Below, piece by piece: positions 41,215 through 51,734 of a stretch of DNA of 64,000 nucleotides (positions within the stretch are counted from its first letter, which is position 1; each line of letters opens with the position of its first letter). Position numbers and translations under genes: made by a program. The stretch is taken from positions 432,001-496,000 of the forward strand of contig CAUYUJ010007280.1 in the NCBI GenBank assembly GCA_963575745.1, in the 5' to 3' direction. The stretch comes from Prorocentrum cordatum. Taxonomy: Eukaryota; Sar; Dinophyceae; Prorocentrales; Prorocentraceae. The notes under the pieces were generated by a model that was given only the letters and a program-made list of their open reading frames with translations, had not been told where the DNA came from and made no database searches.

Positions 41215-41650
41215 GATCTCATCCCAGGTGGCCCCCTAGGCCCCGAAGAGTGTTTCAAGAGGGCCCCAAGAGGCGCCCACGAGGCCCAGCGAGGCCCCAG
41301 AGAGGCCCCCAAGAGGCTCCCAAGAACACGCCTAGAAGCACCCCCAAGGCACACAACACGTTCCACGGGGGCCCCAGGATCGCCAAGAGGCCCCCGAGAC
41401 GCCTCAAGAAAATTCCAAGGGGCGTTCAAGAGATACCCGAAGGAACCCCGAGAAGCATCCAAAAGGCCTCTGGCCGTTCTGCTTGCCCTCCTCCTCCTCT
41501 TCCTCCTCCTCCTCCTCCTCCTCCTCTTCCTTCTCTTCCTCTCCGCCTCCTCCTCTTCTTCTTCCTTATCCGCATATCCCCTCCTCGTCCCCGCCTCTTT
41601 CCTCCCCTCTTTCCTCCTCCTCGTCCTCCTCCGATTCCGCCTCTATCCTC
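41215..41650 (+). repeat. CCAAGAGG minisatellite, array 3, with (CTC)n tail
   Basis: Degenerate GGCCCCAAGAGG units to about 41,475, then the junction CTGCTTGCCCT, then CTC/TTC-rich DNA. Same composite order as 23,405-24,070. Confidence 0.8.
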
Positions 41651-42588
41651 CCCCTCTTAGGATATGACGGCTCCCCCAACCTGTTATTCCACGGCGTGCT
41701 CCTCCACATTCCTGATCAGGACAAATGGCCTAGGCAGTATTTCTGGATTGGCTAGTGGGGTTTCACGAGGCGCCTTGAAGACTTTGCGATGGACGAATTC
41801 GCGATCACCGCACTTCAGGATGAGGGGGGGGCGATACCCAGCCTGCCCGTGACTGTAAAACCTCATATCTCAGATTTGCGGATGGGCAACATCATGTTTA
41901 ACTTGCGGTGTCCCAAGTGGTGCCGAGAAGCCGGGGGGAAGGTGGAAGAGTCGATTATAATCATGAAGGGACATCTACCGTGCAGAGCTTGAAGTCGTCA
42001 AGCCCGCTACTCGCGCAACCATCCCATCTTCCCACCAGCAACTTGTTCTCCACAATTTTTCCGCCCCCGAATGTGGTGACTAATTGGCACTGGCTGGCGC
42101 AGCTCCGCGGCTGCGCTAGCGCTCGCGACCTTGCGTGCAGAGCGGCCAGATAGATTGTCACAACCGACCAGTCTGCGATGGCACTTACCGATGGGAACTT
42201 CCTGAGCACGTCAGTGGTTCGGTGATTCGGGCGGGCGCGATGTCACGATGATGTGAATAACGGCGGCAGCGATGCGGGTAATAGCAACGTTGGTGTCGAT
42301 GGTGACGATGGTGACGGCAAGGCCAATGGCGGCGCCGATGCCAAAAACTATGCTGACGAGGAGTATGCCCATGTGTAAATGATGAAGCTGATTGGCTGAT
42401 GACGGCGGCATTGTCAACGATTGTCGACGATGGTGACGTGCTGCGGCGGCGCTGATGAGGGTGATGGTGGGGACATGCGCGCGAGAATGCAAGAACACTG
42501 GTAGTACAGCTGTTTTCGTAAAGCACGTGGTTCTGACTGTGTTGAAATATATCTTGGAGTGCTCTATCACGTCTATCGGAGCGTGCAC
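41651..42588. other. Unassigned AT-richer stretch
   Basis: Short plus-strand frames near 41,664-42,153 and GATG/GGTGACG-rich DNA at 42,240-42,480 without recognisable motifs. Confidence 0.35.
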
Positions 42589-42660
42589 GTGAAATCTATC
42601 TTGAATGTGTTGAGAACTATCTTGAATGCGTTGAGATCTATCTTGACATGTTCAAAACCA
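42589..42660 (+). repeat. Tandem ATCTATCTTGAATG(C/T)GTTGAG units
   Basis: Three units of about 24 bp built on (A/T)CTATCTTGA and GTTGAGA words. Confidence 0.75.
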
Positions 42661-42715
42661 CGTGGTTGAAAAGCCTCTACCTTGAAGTGCTTTCAGGCCC
42701 CGTGGTTTTGAACGA
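42652..42715. repeat. Stem-loop TTCAAAACCACG/CGTGGTTTTGAA
   Basis: A 12-base exact inverted repeat with a loop of about 40 bases containing a second CCACGTGG palindrome. Confidence 0.8.
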
Positions 42716-42851
42716 GCTTCGACGCGCGCGCGCGGCAGCGTGCGCGTGCGCGTGCGGCCCGCACCGCACTATTCGATGCGGCTTCGCGCATTGGCACATC
42801 CTGGATCAACCGGGTTGCGCCGCGTGGCAACCTGAGGCTGCAATCTCTGGA

Positions 42852-43030
42852 CCCAGACAGGATCGCGTCGAAAAAGAAATCAGGATCGGAAGGGGTGTTC
42901 GGCTGTTCTCGGCTCAGGAGGTGCCATCGCTGGGCCTCGGAGGCGTCCACGAAACGACTCGGGACGAAAGAGCGGTCTCGGGGAAAGGGTCGGGACGCCC
43001 GGGGACGCCGTCCTGAAAAAATCAGGACGC
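42852..43030 (-). mobile_element. Family B element, reverse orientation
   Basis: Plus-strand start CCCAGACAGGATCGCGTCG. The interior includes GGCTGTTCTCGGC, ACGAAACGACTCGGGACG, GGGGAAAGGGTCGGGACG and CCGTCCTGAAAAAATCAGG, the inverse of the 5' end of copy 1. The far terminus is lost. Confidence 0.7.
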
Positions 43031-43889
43031 CTCGTATGGCTAAACTCGTATGGCTTTTGCCTGATGTCAGCGAATGCGCACGGGCAATCTTTGACACGAA
43101 ACAACAAACGTGTTTTTTTCAATCTGGCTTTAAAAAGAAGCTGACATAACTGGTGTGTTTGTCTGGTTTCGACATGTGCGCGCACGCGCAGGCTTTGTGC
43201 CATCTTACGAAATGGATGCTTAAAATATGCTGTTTGCGATACAAACATGCGCGCATGGTATCAGATGACAGGGATGAAACGGGGGGGCAATACCAGTAGG
43301 CCTGGATGGCATGGGTTCATATGGAAGACAAGCAACCACGCGTGACCCTATGTAATCCCACCAGCCCTCTGGGCGAAGATGATATGACGAGCTGTTTCGT
43401 TCCCTCTTCCAATTCCCCTATTTCCCTTGCTCGGGGGAGGGTTTCATCACAGTTTCTTATCAATACACACCCTCTCACCCACCCGACCTGCGCCAAACCT
43501 GGGACAATGCAGGCCCCGCCCGCGCCACCCCTTTCACAAAGCAGTCGGAAATTCACAGTGCACCAACATTTTATGCGTCGATGCCCCGTCATCACTTCCC
43601 GTTGGTTGTTGAACGGGACGGCGGGGATGCCAGCATAGTATCTGCTGTTTGCAATACCATCTCTTCCCAACCACCCCTTGCAGAAAACAGCACGAAACGC
43701 ACGTTGCACGCCAGCATGTGGATCGTGCATGGGCGCGCCGTGATCACAGTGCATGGGTTTTGGGCCAGAGCGGCGGGGCGCTGGCAGATTGCCTTCTGTG
43801 CGCCACGCCCCCATCAAAGAAATACCGTCCCTGGCAAAAAAACAAGGAGCAGCGCGCGCTGCACCAACGAGTGGACTATATTGAAGGGG
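43031..43889. other. Unassigned DNA of moderate G+C
   Basis: No gene or repeat family recognised. Overlapping frames run on both strands without domain motifs. Confidence 0.35.
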
Positions 43890-44020
43890 CCCCAGGACAC
43901 ACACACACACACACAGAAATACACACAAATAAAAAGATTCCCCATATGTTCCCATATTTTCTGGGTTCCTGCCTTCCCGCCCACTTCCCATATTTTCCCA
44001 TCTTTTCAAGAGGATTCTTT
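43890..44020 (+). repeat. (CA)n and family H repeat, copy 2
   Basis: A CA run, then AATACACACAAAT, CCATATTTTCTGGGTTCCTG, CTTCCCGCCCACTTCC and TATTTTCCCATC, matching 26,050-26,210 in order. Confidence 0.6.
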
Positions 44021-44399
44021 CCCTCCTGAACAGTCCGCTCTGCCAGGAAAGCGGCGGAGAGGCGGCAGGTCGCCGTGTGTCCGCAGGCCGGCCAACCAAC
44101 ACGTGCAGAGCGGCTGCGGGTGTCCGCCCACGCGCAACCCACCATGCTCGCGAACTCGCCGTCACCGTGCATCGGGCGTTGGACAGGGAGGGTGGGGCGG
44201 ACGAGGCACTGCCCAGTGCAGCGCACCTGGTGCGCGTGACGCACCTGGCCCGTGCGGCGCATCTCGCGGGCATCGCGCCGTCTCCCCCTCGCTGGGCGCG
44301 GGCAGCCGGGCCGGACAGCGGGGCGCGTGCTGCTCGGGCAAGGAGCAGCGATGGACGGTGTCCCGCGCGGGTGACGCGCTGCACCCTCTGAGCTCCCTG

Positions 44400-44600
44400 A
44401 GCGCCAAGAGCAGCCCCCGGAGGGAGCGAAGAACGCCCACGGATGCCCCCAGAGGAGGCCCCAAGGAAGCTCCACGAAACCCTCCCTTTTCAGGATGCCC
44501 CAAAGAGGCCAGGATATCCCACCGATCCCACGGTGAACCGCAGGAGGCTCCCAGAGCCCCCAGGGGCGCCACAGGGGGGCGGCGCACAGACGATGACATG
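44400..44600 (+). repeat. CCAAGAGG-type minisatellite, array 4
   Basis: Degenerate CCCCAGAGGAGGCCCCAAGG units, related to arrays 1-3 but shorter and more worn. Confidence 0.6.
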
Positions 44601-45540
44601 AACCCGCAGCGGACGACCTGGCCCCCGATCGGTCCTAAGTGAGCCGAGCGGGTGGCCTTTCGATGTTGGTCAAACCCAAACCCTTCCAAAACCATTCCGC
44701 GTCCTCATCGGTACTCTTCCTTCCCACCTGCATAAGCCCTCGTCATGCCCCTGCCCCTCTCCACTCCTTATGCCCCCTTTCCATGTTGTCCAGTCCCCTT
44801 CGTATCCCACCCGTCCGCTTCCTTGTGCGTGTTTATTATTTTCTGCCTCCCACGTCCTTGCCATCCGTCCCATCACCATTCCTTCACCTCCGTCTGTTCT
44901 GACCGTAGTCATGACGTTGCGAGGTGTTGTGTTCCTCCCCCTCCTGCTGCCTGTGTTGTGATTCCTCCCTTTCTCCTCGTCCCCCCCGGCCCCGACCCCT
45001 TTTTCGCACCTCCTTAGAAGCTCCTTGTTCTCCCATGCTCCTCCCGCCAACCCCATCACCACCAATCATCATGGCCATCATAACCGTCACCACAATTAGC
45101 CCGAACTCCATCATCCGACATCACCGCCACCCGCAACCGCAGCAGGCCGGCCTGCCACTGCACGCCCCGACACGCGAGGCGGCAGCCGCTAGAGCGCGCT
45201 CTCGTATAGAGGGGGGAGCCCCATCGTAGGACAGACACGTCGGTGGCGCCAGGGCAAGCGCACGACGACCCAAGCCAGGGCCACGGCAACCCGTCAGGCG
45301 GGGCTGCGTTTGCCCTCGCAGGCGATGCAGCAACTGGGCAACCGAAGCAACGGGGGCGTGGTCGCCCTTGAAGATGTGTGTCATTGGATGTGGCATATAC
45401 GTGATGACGCTGGTTGCCTCACAAAGGTCAGCCGCCCAAGTGCCCGAACGTTCATCGGCCACTCCGTGGCATATTCGCCTGCTCCTATTGCCCTGCGCTT
45501 GCTACTCTTGCTCATCATCGCGCACCCCCTCCTTTCCCCG
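44601..45540. other. Unassigned stretch
   Basis: A pyrimidine-rich part at about 44,700-45,060, then GC-rich DNA. A minus frame at 45,121-45,462 has mixed composition but no recognised motif. Confidence 0.35.
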
Positions 45541-45549
45541 TTATCCTTG

Positions 45550-45580
45550 CCTTTTCTCCTCCTCCTCCTCCTCCTCCTCC

Positions 45581-45652
<72 letters not shown>

Positions 45653-45665
45653 CCATCATCATTTT
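45550..45665 (-). repeat. (CTC)n/(ATC)n microsatellite
   Basis: CTC triplets change to ATC triplets with ACC interruptions, a small version of the 21.5 kb array. Confidence 0.95.
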
Positions 45666-45922
45666 CGTACCCCTCGTCTTGCTCATCTGTTTCCCCTTGC
45701 CTCCCCATTCCTTCTCTCGAGCCCTTCTGCCTTATTCTCATACTGTATGCGTAAATCTGCAAATGCTCCAACTCTGCCACCCAGCCGGTCGATAGGCTAG
45801 GGAACCAATCTGAAAGAGCCCATCCTAACTCAGCACACGAACTATGCAAATTCAGCTCGTAAGCTCTCAACAAGGACTATTTGCCGTCGACGTTGCAAGA
45901 TGAGCGGCAGGAGTGGGACGGG

Positions 45923-45925
<3 letters not shown>

Positions 45926-45962
<37 letters not shown>

Positions 45963-45988
45963 GCACACACACACACACACACACACCT
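45926..45988. repeat. (CA)n microsatellite
   Basis: About 60 bases of CA with two CG variants. Confidence 0.97.
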
Positions 45989-46039
45989 CTTCGAGGGGCA
46001 ACGAGAGGGGGGGACTGGCATAGGGAATGATGCATCGAC

Positions 46040-46160
46040 CTGGAATCGGCGGTACATCGCCGATAGATCGGCTATAGGCCTCCGATCGTGGAGCCGCACG
46101 TTCCTTGGCAGGTTGGGGCTGTCGGGCCCCTATCGGCGATCAATGGGTGATCGGGGGTCG
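46040..46160. repeat. Family F-like ATCGGC/GCCGAT stretch
   Basis: ATCGGCGGTACATCGCCGAT, AGATCGGCTATAGG and ATCGGCGATCAATGG words; a worn relative of the palindromes at 31.3 and 49.4 kb. Confidence 0.5.
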
Positions 46161-46689
46161 ATGCATCCCCCATATGCCTATCCTCCCCTATCGTTGCCCC
46201 TGACTCTTCCCCGCGGCGCGCCTCTTCTAAGACGAAGCCACTACGAGGACAGCGTCGGACGAAGATCAATCGCGAAGCTCTGGGACCCGGCGGTTCTGGG
46301 AAGTGTCTCTGGCGCCGCGCCCTTCTCGGAACGCTCCGGAACGCTCCGAGAGCGTTCTGGAACGCTCTTGGAACGGATCGCCCTCTCGCCCTGGCCCCGT
46401 CCGATCCTCTCCCAACGTGGACCCCCAGATCGGCGGCGAGCCCAGGGGGCGACCCAGCGAATGCGAATGCGCGAATGCGCGGATGCGCGCTGTGTCCCGC
46501 CGGGGGCGGCCGACCCGCGAGGGGTGGAGCGCGTGGGCCGCCGCCCTCACCTGATCTTGTACTTCGTGACATCCTCCCCCAGATTTTCCAAATTGCCTGA
46601 AAAATCGAACCACGATTCATGCATACCTGCGGCCGTAAGAAAACTTCGAATATCGTCTGCCCACCGGCTCTTGGACAGACCCCCTCGTA

Positions 46690-46810
46690 TCGTGACAAGA
46701 TCACGACGGGCGTGCTCGTGCTGCTAGTTTTGGGGGGCCCTCGCCAGGGCCCCGGGGCCGTCGAACCACGACCCGGGGCGAGAAACCCGAGCCTGGCCAT
46801 CGCTCGGACG
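46690..46810 (-). mobile_element. Family B-related fragment, copy a
   Basis: GTGACAAGATCACGACGGGC, GGCCCTCGCCAGGGCCC and GGGGCCGTCGAACCACGAC, with CGGGGCGAGAAACC, inverse to the family B interior. It recurs at 47,010-47,150. Confidence 0.55.
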
Positions 46811-46924
46811 TCCATTCCCCGTGCTTTTTGTTGGTTTCGTTCGTGCGTGGTTTTTCCCCAAATGATCAAGGATGCTCCTCGCCGAAGGAAAAATGCACAC
46901 GTCGGGACTGCCAGGGGCCGCGCA

Positions 46925-47000
46925 TGGAACAAAAACAAGACGCCGGACCTTGGGGAATGTGGACCCCCAGATCGGCGGCGAGCACAGGGGGCGACCCAAA
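46925..47000 (+). repeat. Direct repeat GGAACAAAAACAAGACGCCGG, copy 1
   Basis: A 73-bp unit with ACAAAAACAAGACGCCGGAC, GGGGAATGTGGAC and TCGGCGGCGAGCACAGGGGG; the second copy is at 47,387-47,460 with two or three differences. A shorter related piece is at 46,422-46,460. Confidence 0.85.
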
Positions 47001-47009
47001 CCCCCTCGC

Positions 47010-47150
47010 ACCGCGACAAGATCACGACGGGCGTGCTCGTGCCGCTAGTCTAGGGGCCCTCGCCAGGGCCCCGGGGCCGTCGAACCACGACCCGGGGCGA
47101 GAAACCCAAGCTGGGGAAGGGGTCGGGACTTCCAGGGACAGCGCATTTGA
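47010..47150 (-). mobile_element. Family B-related fragment, copy b
   Basis: Near-identical to 46,690-46,810 and longer: it continues into GGGGAAGGGGTCGGGACTTC and CAGGGACAGCGC, the inverse of the family B 5' part. Confidence 0.6.
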
Positions 47151-47388
47151 GCAGGGACCGACCGTCCCGGCATTCCTATAGTCATACCACGACATGTTCT
47201 TAGAACCCAAAAATGTTCTGCTCTAAGAACAAAAACAATGTTCTTAGAACATAAACCCGACGTGTTAAAGCAAGACCGTCCCAGCCAGAAACGTTCTAAG
47301 AACATTTCGTGGAAACCACAAAAGGTTCTTAGAACATTGTTTGGTAGGGCTACAGGCGAGCCAGGAGGCTTCGCCACTGCTTGACGCA
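47135..47388 (+). repeat. Family D repeat, copy 2
   Basis: GAGCAGGGACCGACCGTCCC, GGCATTCCTATAGTC and six or so GTTCTTAGAAC/GTTCTAAGAAC words, then AGGCGAGCCAGGAGG. Compare 35,753-36,008. Confidence 0.8.
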
Positions 47389-47460
47389 TGGAACAAAAAC
47401 AAGACGCCGGACCTAGGGGAATGTGGACACCCAGGTCGGCGGCGAGCACAGGGGGCGAAT
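47387..47460 (+). repeat. Direct repeat GGAACAAAAACAAGACGCCGG, copy 2
   Basis: See 46,925-47,000. Confidence 0.85.
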
Positions 47461-47986
47461 GCGGAGGGGAGCGGGCCTTCTCAGAAGGCCCGGAAGGCCT
47501 CCGGCCTGTTCGCAAACATGTTCTGGGCCTTCTGGAGGCAAAGATTTTACTTCTCGGAAGGCCGGAAGGCCTCCGAAGCTCCTGAGAAACCACGCCGCCC
47601 TCTGAGAGGGTCTGCCTCCCCCGGGCACGACCCGCCGACCAGAGATCTGGACCCCTTTTCCCCGGGGGCCGGCTTCCTGGGCGCGCTCTTTGACCCTCTG
47701 GGGCCCCGCGGGGGCCCCTGGAGGCCGAAGACTACCAGACAAGTCCCACGTAGCCTCGTCTCTGTCAGGGGAGCGTGGTGACTATAAGGTGTGCCCGAAA
47801 ACCTGCCCGAGTGTGAGCGAGACCGGCGCCCGAAATTTTCCGACCGCGCCGAAGTGTGACCGAAACGTTTCATCCGAAGCCAATGCGATTTTCAGTGTCG
47901 GTCGCAATTCTGGTCGCACTACGTTTTCGATCACAACTTCGGGCACCGTTCGGTTGCGCCTTATTCTGTCACAAGCCTTTCTGGCA
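47461..47986. other. Unassigned, with AGGCCTTC-type inverted words
   Basis: GGCCTTCTCAGAAGGCC and GGAAGGCCTCCGGCC words near 47,479-47,585 can fold. No gene. Confidence 0.4.
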
Positions 47987-48176
47987 CCCAGACCCCCCAC
48001 GTCGTCAGCACGTCGACCCCAAGAGGTCTGGACCCTTTCCTCGGGACTGATTCCTCATCCAGAATCGCTTCTTGACGATCCCGAGGCCCAGTACGGGCCC
48101 CCGGAGGCCGAACATAGTGAAACACCTGCCGTCCCGATTTTTCCACCACGCGGGGGGGGGTCTGGGCAAGTAGGGA
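47987..48176 (+). mobile_element. Family B element (CCCAGACCCCCC subtype)
   Basis: Starts CCCAGACCCCCCACGTCGTC and ends GGGGGGGGTCTGGG. The interior has GTCGACCCCAAGAGGTC, CTTGACGATCCCGAGGCCC and CGGAGGCCGAACATAG. Confidence 0.75.
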
Positions 48177-48479
48177 GCTGGGCGCCATGCCACCTTTGTA
48201 GAGGCCGAGCAGCCGCAGGAGAGAGGGCCAGACGACGGCCGAGGCAGCGTCGGGGTGTGCGCTCGTCGGCACAGCAGGTGGCCTCCGATGATGGGGTCCG
48301 AGCAGATTTAGGTCGGGCATGTCCTCCTACAGGCGGATTCTGGGCGAAAGTAATGAAAAAAACACAAATATCCACAAATCATCAAACATAGTTAAACAAT
48401 CGTCGACGGATTATTTTGAACTATATTTGAATTTTCCTCCTGTAGAGGGACAGGCCCGACTTCAGAGTAAATGGTGTCG

Positions 48480-48560
48480 GAGGGTCTCGCCACATCGCCG
48501 ATACATCGGCGATGCATAGCCGAGGCATCGGCGACGAATCGGCGATGCGCTGGCGGCGTC
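48480..48560. repeat. Family F-like palindromic words
   Basis: CATCGCCGATACATCGGCGA and CATCGGCGACGAATCGGCGA words within 80 bases. Confidence 0.6.
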
Positions 48561-48589
48561 GGCAATGCATACTGCGACCAAGTGATTCA

Positions 48590-48975
48590 GCAAAAGATGG
48601 CGGCGACGATTAAACAAACAGTTCTTCTGGACCGAAGCCTAATAAACAAACAAACCATTACAAATATTAGCGAGTAACAAACGGCTGGAATTAAAAAGCA
48701 CACCAGACCAAAACATATTTCAATACGATTTAGTGCCTGCTGTCCGGCTGGGTTTCCGATTTCGAGTTCCGGAAATGACAAGACAGGCCTGAATCGAATC
48801 ATATGTGCAATCACGAATCGAATTCAACTTACTATTGGAATAAGACAAGCCATAACTGAATCATCAGGTGCAATCATAAGACAAGCCAGAATATAATCAT
48901 CAATGAAATCATAAGTGCAATCGAGTTTCGGGAATAACGAGACATATGTTATCAAGTGCAAATCATAAGCCACGT
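48590..48975. repeat. AT-rich island with AATCATAAGTGCAATC words
   Basis: The lowest-G+C part of this neighbourhood. TGCAATCATAAGACAAGCC, AAGACAAGCCATAA and ATCATAAGTGCAATC words recur at irregular spacing. No coding frame of note. Confidence 0.5.
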
Positions 48976-49086
48976 TCAAACATTATTCATTTGATTGGCC
49001 GGTTACTGGTACCAATATCTAACAGTCGTCTTCACTGCGCCAACAGATGCATCACCCTTTGGATTCGCGCATATGCTATAGATAAA

Positions 49087-49090
49087 GGGA

Positions 49091-49121
<31 letters not shown>

Positions 49122-49225
49122 CAAGAGAGAATGATGCGACTCCGTGCCCCGCCTCCTCTTCCTCCTCCTCCTCCTCCTCCTCCTCCTCCTCCTCCTCCCC
49201 CCTCCTCCTCCTCCTCCCTCGCCTC
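49087..49225. repeat. (GA)n then (CTC)n microsatellites
   Basis: GA dinucleotides to about 49,125, then CTC triplets from 49,150. Confidence 0.95.
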
Positions 49226-49427
49226 CCTCGCACTTCGGTTCGCTCCGTCGGCCGCCGCGGCCCATGCCCGAGGGGCGCGAGGGGGCGACGAAGAAAAAAT
49301 AGGCTCCGGAGCTGGGGAACATGTGCAGTCGCTGCCTGGACAGTGGGGTGGCGGGACCCCACCTGGGAGTTGGCTCATCATCTGCTCGCGTTCGGCGACG
49401 CCGGCGTGGAGAACATTCGGCCCCACA

Positions 49428-49520
49428 TCGCGCCGCATCGCCGACGCATCGCCGATGCATCGGCGATGCGGCGCGATCCTCCGACCCCGCCTGCTCCGAC
49501 CCCGTCCAGGAGGCCAAAGA
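49428..49520. repeat. Family F palindromic repeat, copy with adjoining family A half
   Basis: The exact palindrome CATCGCCGATGC/GCATCGGCGATG lies at the centre, flanked by GCGCCGCATCGCC and GGCGATGCGGCGC, then CGATCCTCCGACCCCG and GTCCAGGAGGCCAA. The shared flank with 31,305-31,420 shows one dispersed unit. Confidence 0.75.
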
Positions 49521-49529
49521 ACAGGGCAC

Positions 49530-49650
49530 GACGCGCGGAGCGCGCCAGGGGCGGCGCCGGAGGCGCCGCCGAGGGGCCCCAGCGCCGATCCGAGAAATCC
49601 GCGCGGACCTCCGAATTTTTATGTTTATGTCACTTTTTGTTCCCCTAATC
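49530..49650. mobile_element. Family A loop and right arm
   Basis: Loop words GCGCGGAGCGCGCCAGGG and GGCGCCGGAGGCGCCGCC, then AGCGCCGATCCGAGAAATCC, GCGCGGACCTCCGA and ATGTTTATGTCACTTTTTGT. The left arm is missing or replaced by the family F unit. Confidence 0.85.
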
Positions 49651-49732
49651 TTGCAATCAGTCACCCTCTCCGCATGCACGGCACGCATGTGATCCCAGGA
49701 ATTGCGCCCATTGGCGGTGTATGGCCGCTTCC

Positions 49733-49835
49733 GGCCTTCGGGGAGCCCTCACCAGGCCCCAGGACAGGGAACACAAGGACTCGTGGTGCAAAAGCCCATC
49801 CAAGCCGCCTGGAGAACAAGACTTCAGTGACTCAA
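49733..49835 (+). repeat. Direct repeat flanking a family A element, left
   Basis: GGAGCCCTCACCAGGCCCCA, GGACAGGGAACACAAGG and ACTCGTGGTGCAAAAGCCC; the right copy is at 50,051-50,155. Confidence 0.85.
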
Positions 49836-49849
49836 CAGTAGAGGAAGAA

Positions 49850-50045
49850 AAAAGAAAAAGTGGCATAAACAGAAACGTTTGGCGCTCCGCGCAGATTTCT
49901 CGGATCCGCGCTGGACCCCCCTCCATGGCGAGCGGAGCGCGTCAGGGGCGGCGCTGGAGGCGCCGCTGGGGTGCCCAGCGCCGATCCAAGAAATCCGCGT
50001 GGAGCGCTGGAAGTGTATGTTTATGTAGTTTTGTCTTCTTCGATT
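49850..50045. mobile_element. Family A foldback element, diverged full copy
   Basis: Left arm AAAGTGGCATAAACAGAAAC, GGCGCTCCGCGCAGATTTCT, CGGATCCGCGCTGG; loop GCGAGCGGAGCGCGTCAGGG and GGCGCTGGAGGCGCC; right arm AGCGCCGATCCAAGAAATCC and GTGTATGTTTATGTAGTTTT. More mismatches than the 39.1 kb copy. Confidence 0.85.
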
Positions 50046-50050
50046 CTCGG

Positions 50051-50155
50051 CTTCTGGGGAGCCCTCACCAGGCCCCAGGACAGTGAACACATTGACTCGT
50101 GGTGCAAAGCCCGTGCACGCCGACGGGAGGGCAGCACACTCCAGTGACTCTGCAT
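50051..50155 (+). repeat. Direct repeat flanking a family A element, right
   Basis: GGAGCCCTCACCAGGCCCCA, GGACAGTGAACACATTG and ACTCGTGGTGCAAAGCCC. Partner of 49,733-49,835. Confidence 0.85.
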
Positions 50156-50700
50156 GTGCCCACGACCGGGCCGTGAGAGAGTCTGCGTGGGCGTGCCGGA
50201 GGACAACGCGCGCCATGGAAACTCCCGCCGTGCTGTCGTGGGATCACAGCGACGGGAGGTTTCTGGTCGTGGGCCGCTCGGGCGTCCCCCGGCCGCAGGC
50301 GCGCGTCTGCCGCAAGGGGCGCCGCGAGGCCGGCGAAACCCACGGCAGGGGGACGGGGCGCGTCTGCCCGGCGGCGGCTTGCAGGGTCGGGAGCGTCCAA
50401 GAGGGGGGGGGGCGCAAGGCATGCAAGGCACGTGCGCGGACGAGGGGGCACCAAGAAGCGTATCGAAAGGAGAGGGGGGGCAGGGAGTCTGGCAGATTTC
50501 ATGGCCCTGGCCATCGAAGGGTATCGAAAGAGGGTCGATCCCTGAACACGAGGGGTATCGATCGAGGGTTTCGAAGGAGGGGGCCGATCCCTGAAATCGA
50601 GACCTCAGGCCTTTCTGGGAGGCCATTCCAGGATTCGAATCCCAGAAGGCTGCGGCTAGTCGGGGGTTCTACTCCAGGAGTGGACTGCTGGGATTCGCTC
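50156..50700. other. Unassigned, with GGTATCGA direct words
   Basis: A plus frame of 208 codons crosses this stretch but has no domain. GGGTATCGAAAGAGGGTCGA and GGTATCGATCGAGGGTTTCG words with GCCGATCCCTGAA repeat near 50,519-50,600. Confidence 0.35.
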
Positions 50701-50709
50701 AAAGCCTAG

Positions 50710-50785
50710 AAGCGGAGGAGGAGGAGGAGGAGGAGGAGGAGGAGGAGGAGGACGAGGAGGAGGAGGAGGAGGAGGAGGAGGAGGG
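50710..50785 (+). repeat. (GGA)n array
   Basis: GGA triplets with two GAC interruptions. Confidence 0.95.
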
Positions 50786-50960
50786 CCTTCGTTTGCGGCG
50801 TCGGCCCCGAGTGGCACAAACTCCTCGGTCTGGCGGTCTGGCACGCGCGCCACCACCCGGCCTGCCCGCGCCATGGGCCGAGCCAGAACTCCCCAACAAC
50901 AAAGTCGCGGCCTCCTCTTCACGTATACAACTATACCGTGTACCTCTGTGGATGCGACCA

Positions 50961-51057
50961 TACAGTCGGGGCGTCGATCTAAGGAACCCTAAATAAGGAA
51001 CGAGGCCCCTACTTCCCATAAGTTAAACTTCGATTACATATCGAAAACCTAAGGAAC
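50961..51057 (-). repeat. Family G repeat, copy 2 (inverted relative to copy 1)
   Basis: TACAGTCGGGGCGTCGATCT, AAGGAACCCTAAATAAGGAA, CGAGGCCCCTACTTCCCATA and AGTTAAACTTCGAT are the inverse of 8,907-9,004 with roughly 85 percent identity by eye. Confidence 0.8.
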
Positions 51058-51129
51058 ACATAAGGCAAGCTGCGAAACAATTCAGGAACACGGAGCCCCT
51101 CCCCAACGAAAAGGGTTCCTTCTTCAGCG

Positions 51130-51690
51130 CCCCCGCTGTACGCAACAGAGGAAGTCACGGGCCCACGTGTGCGCTGATCCCTCTCCGTTGTGCCGCCGGT
51201 GCGACCTGGAAGAAGAAGCTCAGCAGCACGCGGTGTGGCGAGGCGCTTGCTGCGCCCGGCAGCGGCTGCACCCAACCTCCGTGATCTCGGAGGCCCGCTG
51301 GCGAGCCCTCCCGCGGTACACGAGGCGCTGCGGCCTGCTAGGAGAGGGCCCGCGCCTCCTCGACCCACAGGCCGCCCTGTCGACCAGCTGACCCCCCGAG
51401 AGCGATCACCACCAAGACTGCGCCGACCCCACCGCCAGGACACTGTTGGCCTGCGGCCGCGGGCGGCGCCTGCCCTCACCGAGCGCACGAGCTGCCTGCC
51501 CGGGCGGCGCACGGCGACTACTGCCGAGCTGGGCACCGTCTCCACTGCGCGGCCCGCGTCCACGGCGGAGCGGCTCGTCCACGTGTTCGTCATCAGCGAA
51601 GCTGTGGTTGACGGGCGCCGAGCCCTCCTGGACGGCCAGATGGCATGGCCCCAACCACAACATCCACTCGGGTCGGGCGAAAGGGGGGGA
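51130..51690 (+). pseudogene. LINE-4: 5'-truncated LINE end with Cys/His finger and RNase H traces
   Basis: The plus strand reads PLCRRCDLEEEAQQHAVW with a following Cys (51,180-51,250), the CxxC...H-x-x-W finger seen in LINE-1 and LINE-2, then RWRALPRYTRRCGLL. After a stop come words that fit RNase H: CADPTARTLLACG (near 51,430), TTAELGTVSTA (catalytic Glu position, about 51,520) and HVFVISEAVVDGRRALL (third-motif position). There is no RT upstream, as expected for a 5'-truncated insertion. Frames differ between pieces. Confidence 0.6.
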
Positions 51691-51709
51691 TAGCAAAGGG
51701 GGGGGTGAG

Positions 51710-51734
51710 AATCAGCTTATAGTAGTAGCTGATT
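51710..51734. repeat. Small hairpin after LINE-4
   Basis: AATCAGCT and AGCTGATT form an 8-bp exact stem with a 9-base loop, just downstream of the LINE-4 coding traces and followed by CCCGGCGCC repeats. It may be part of the element 3' end. Confidence 0.6.
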
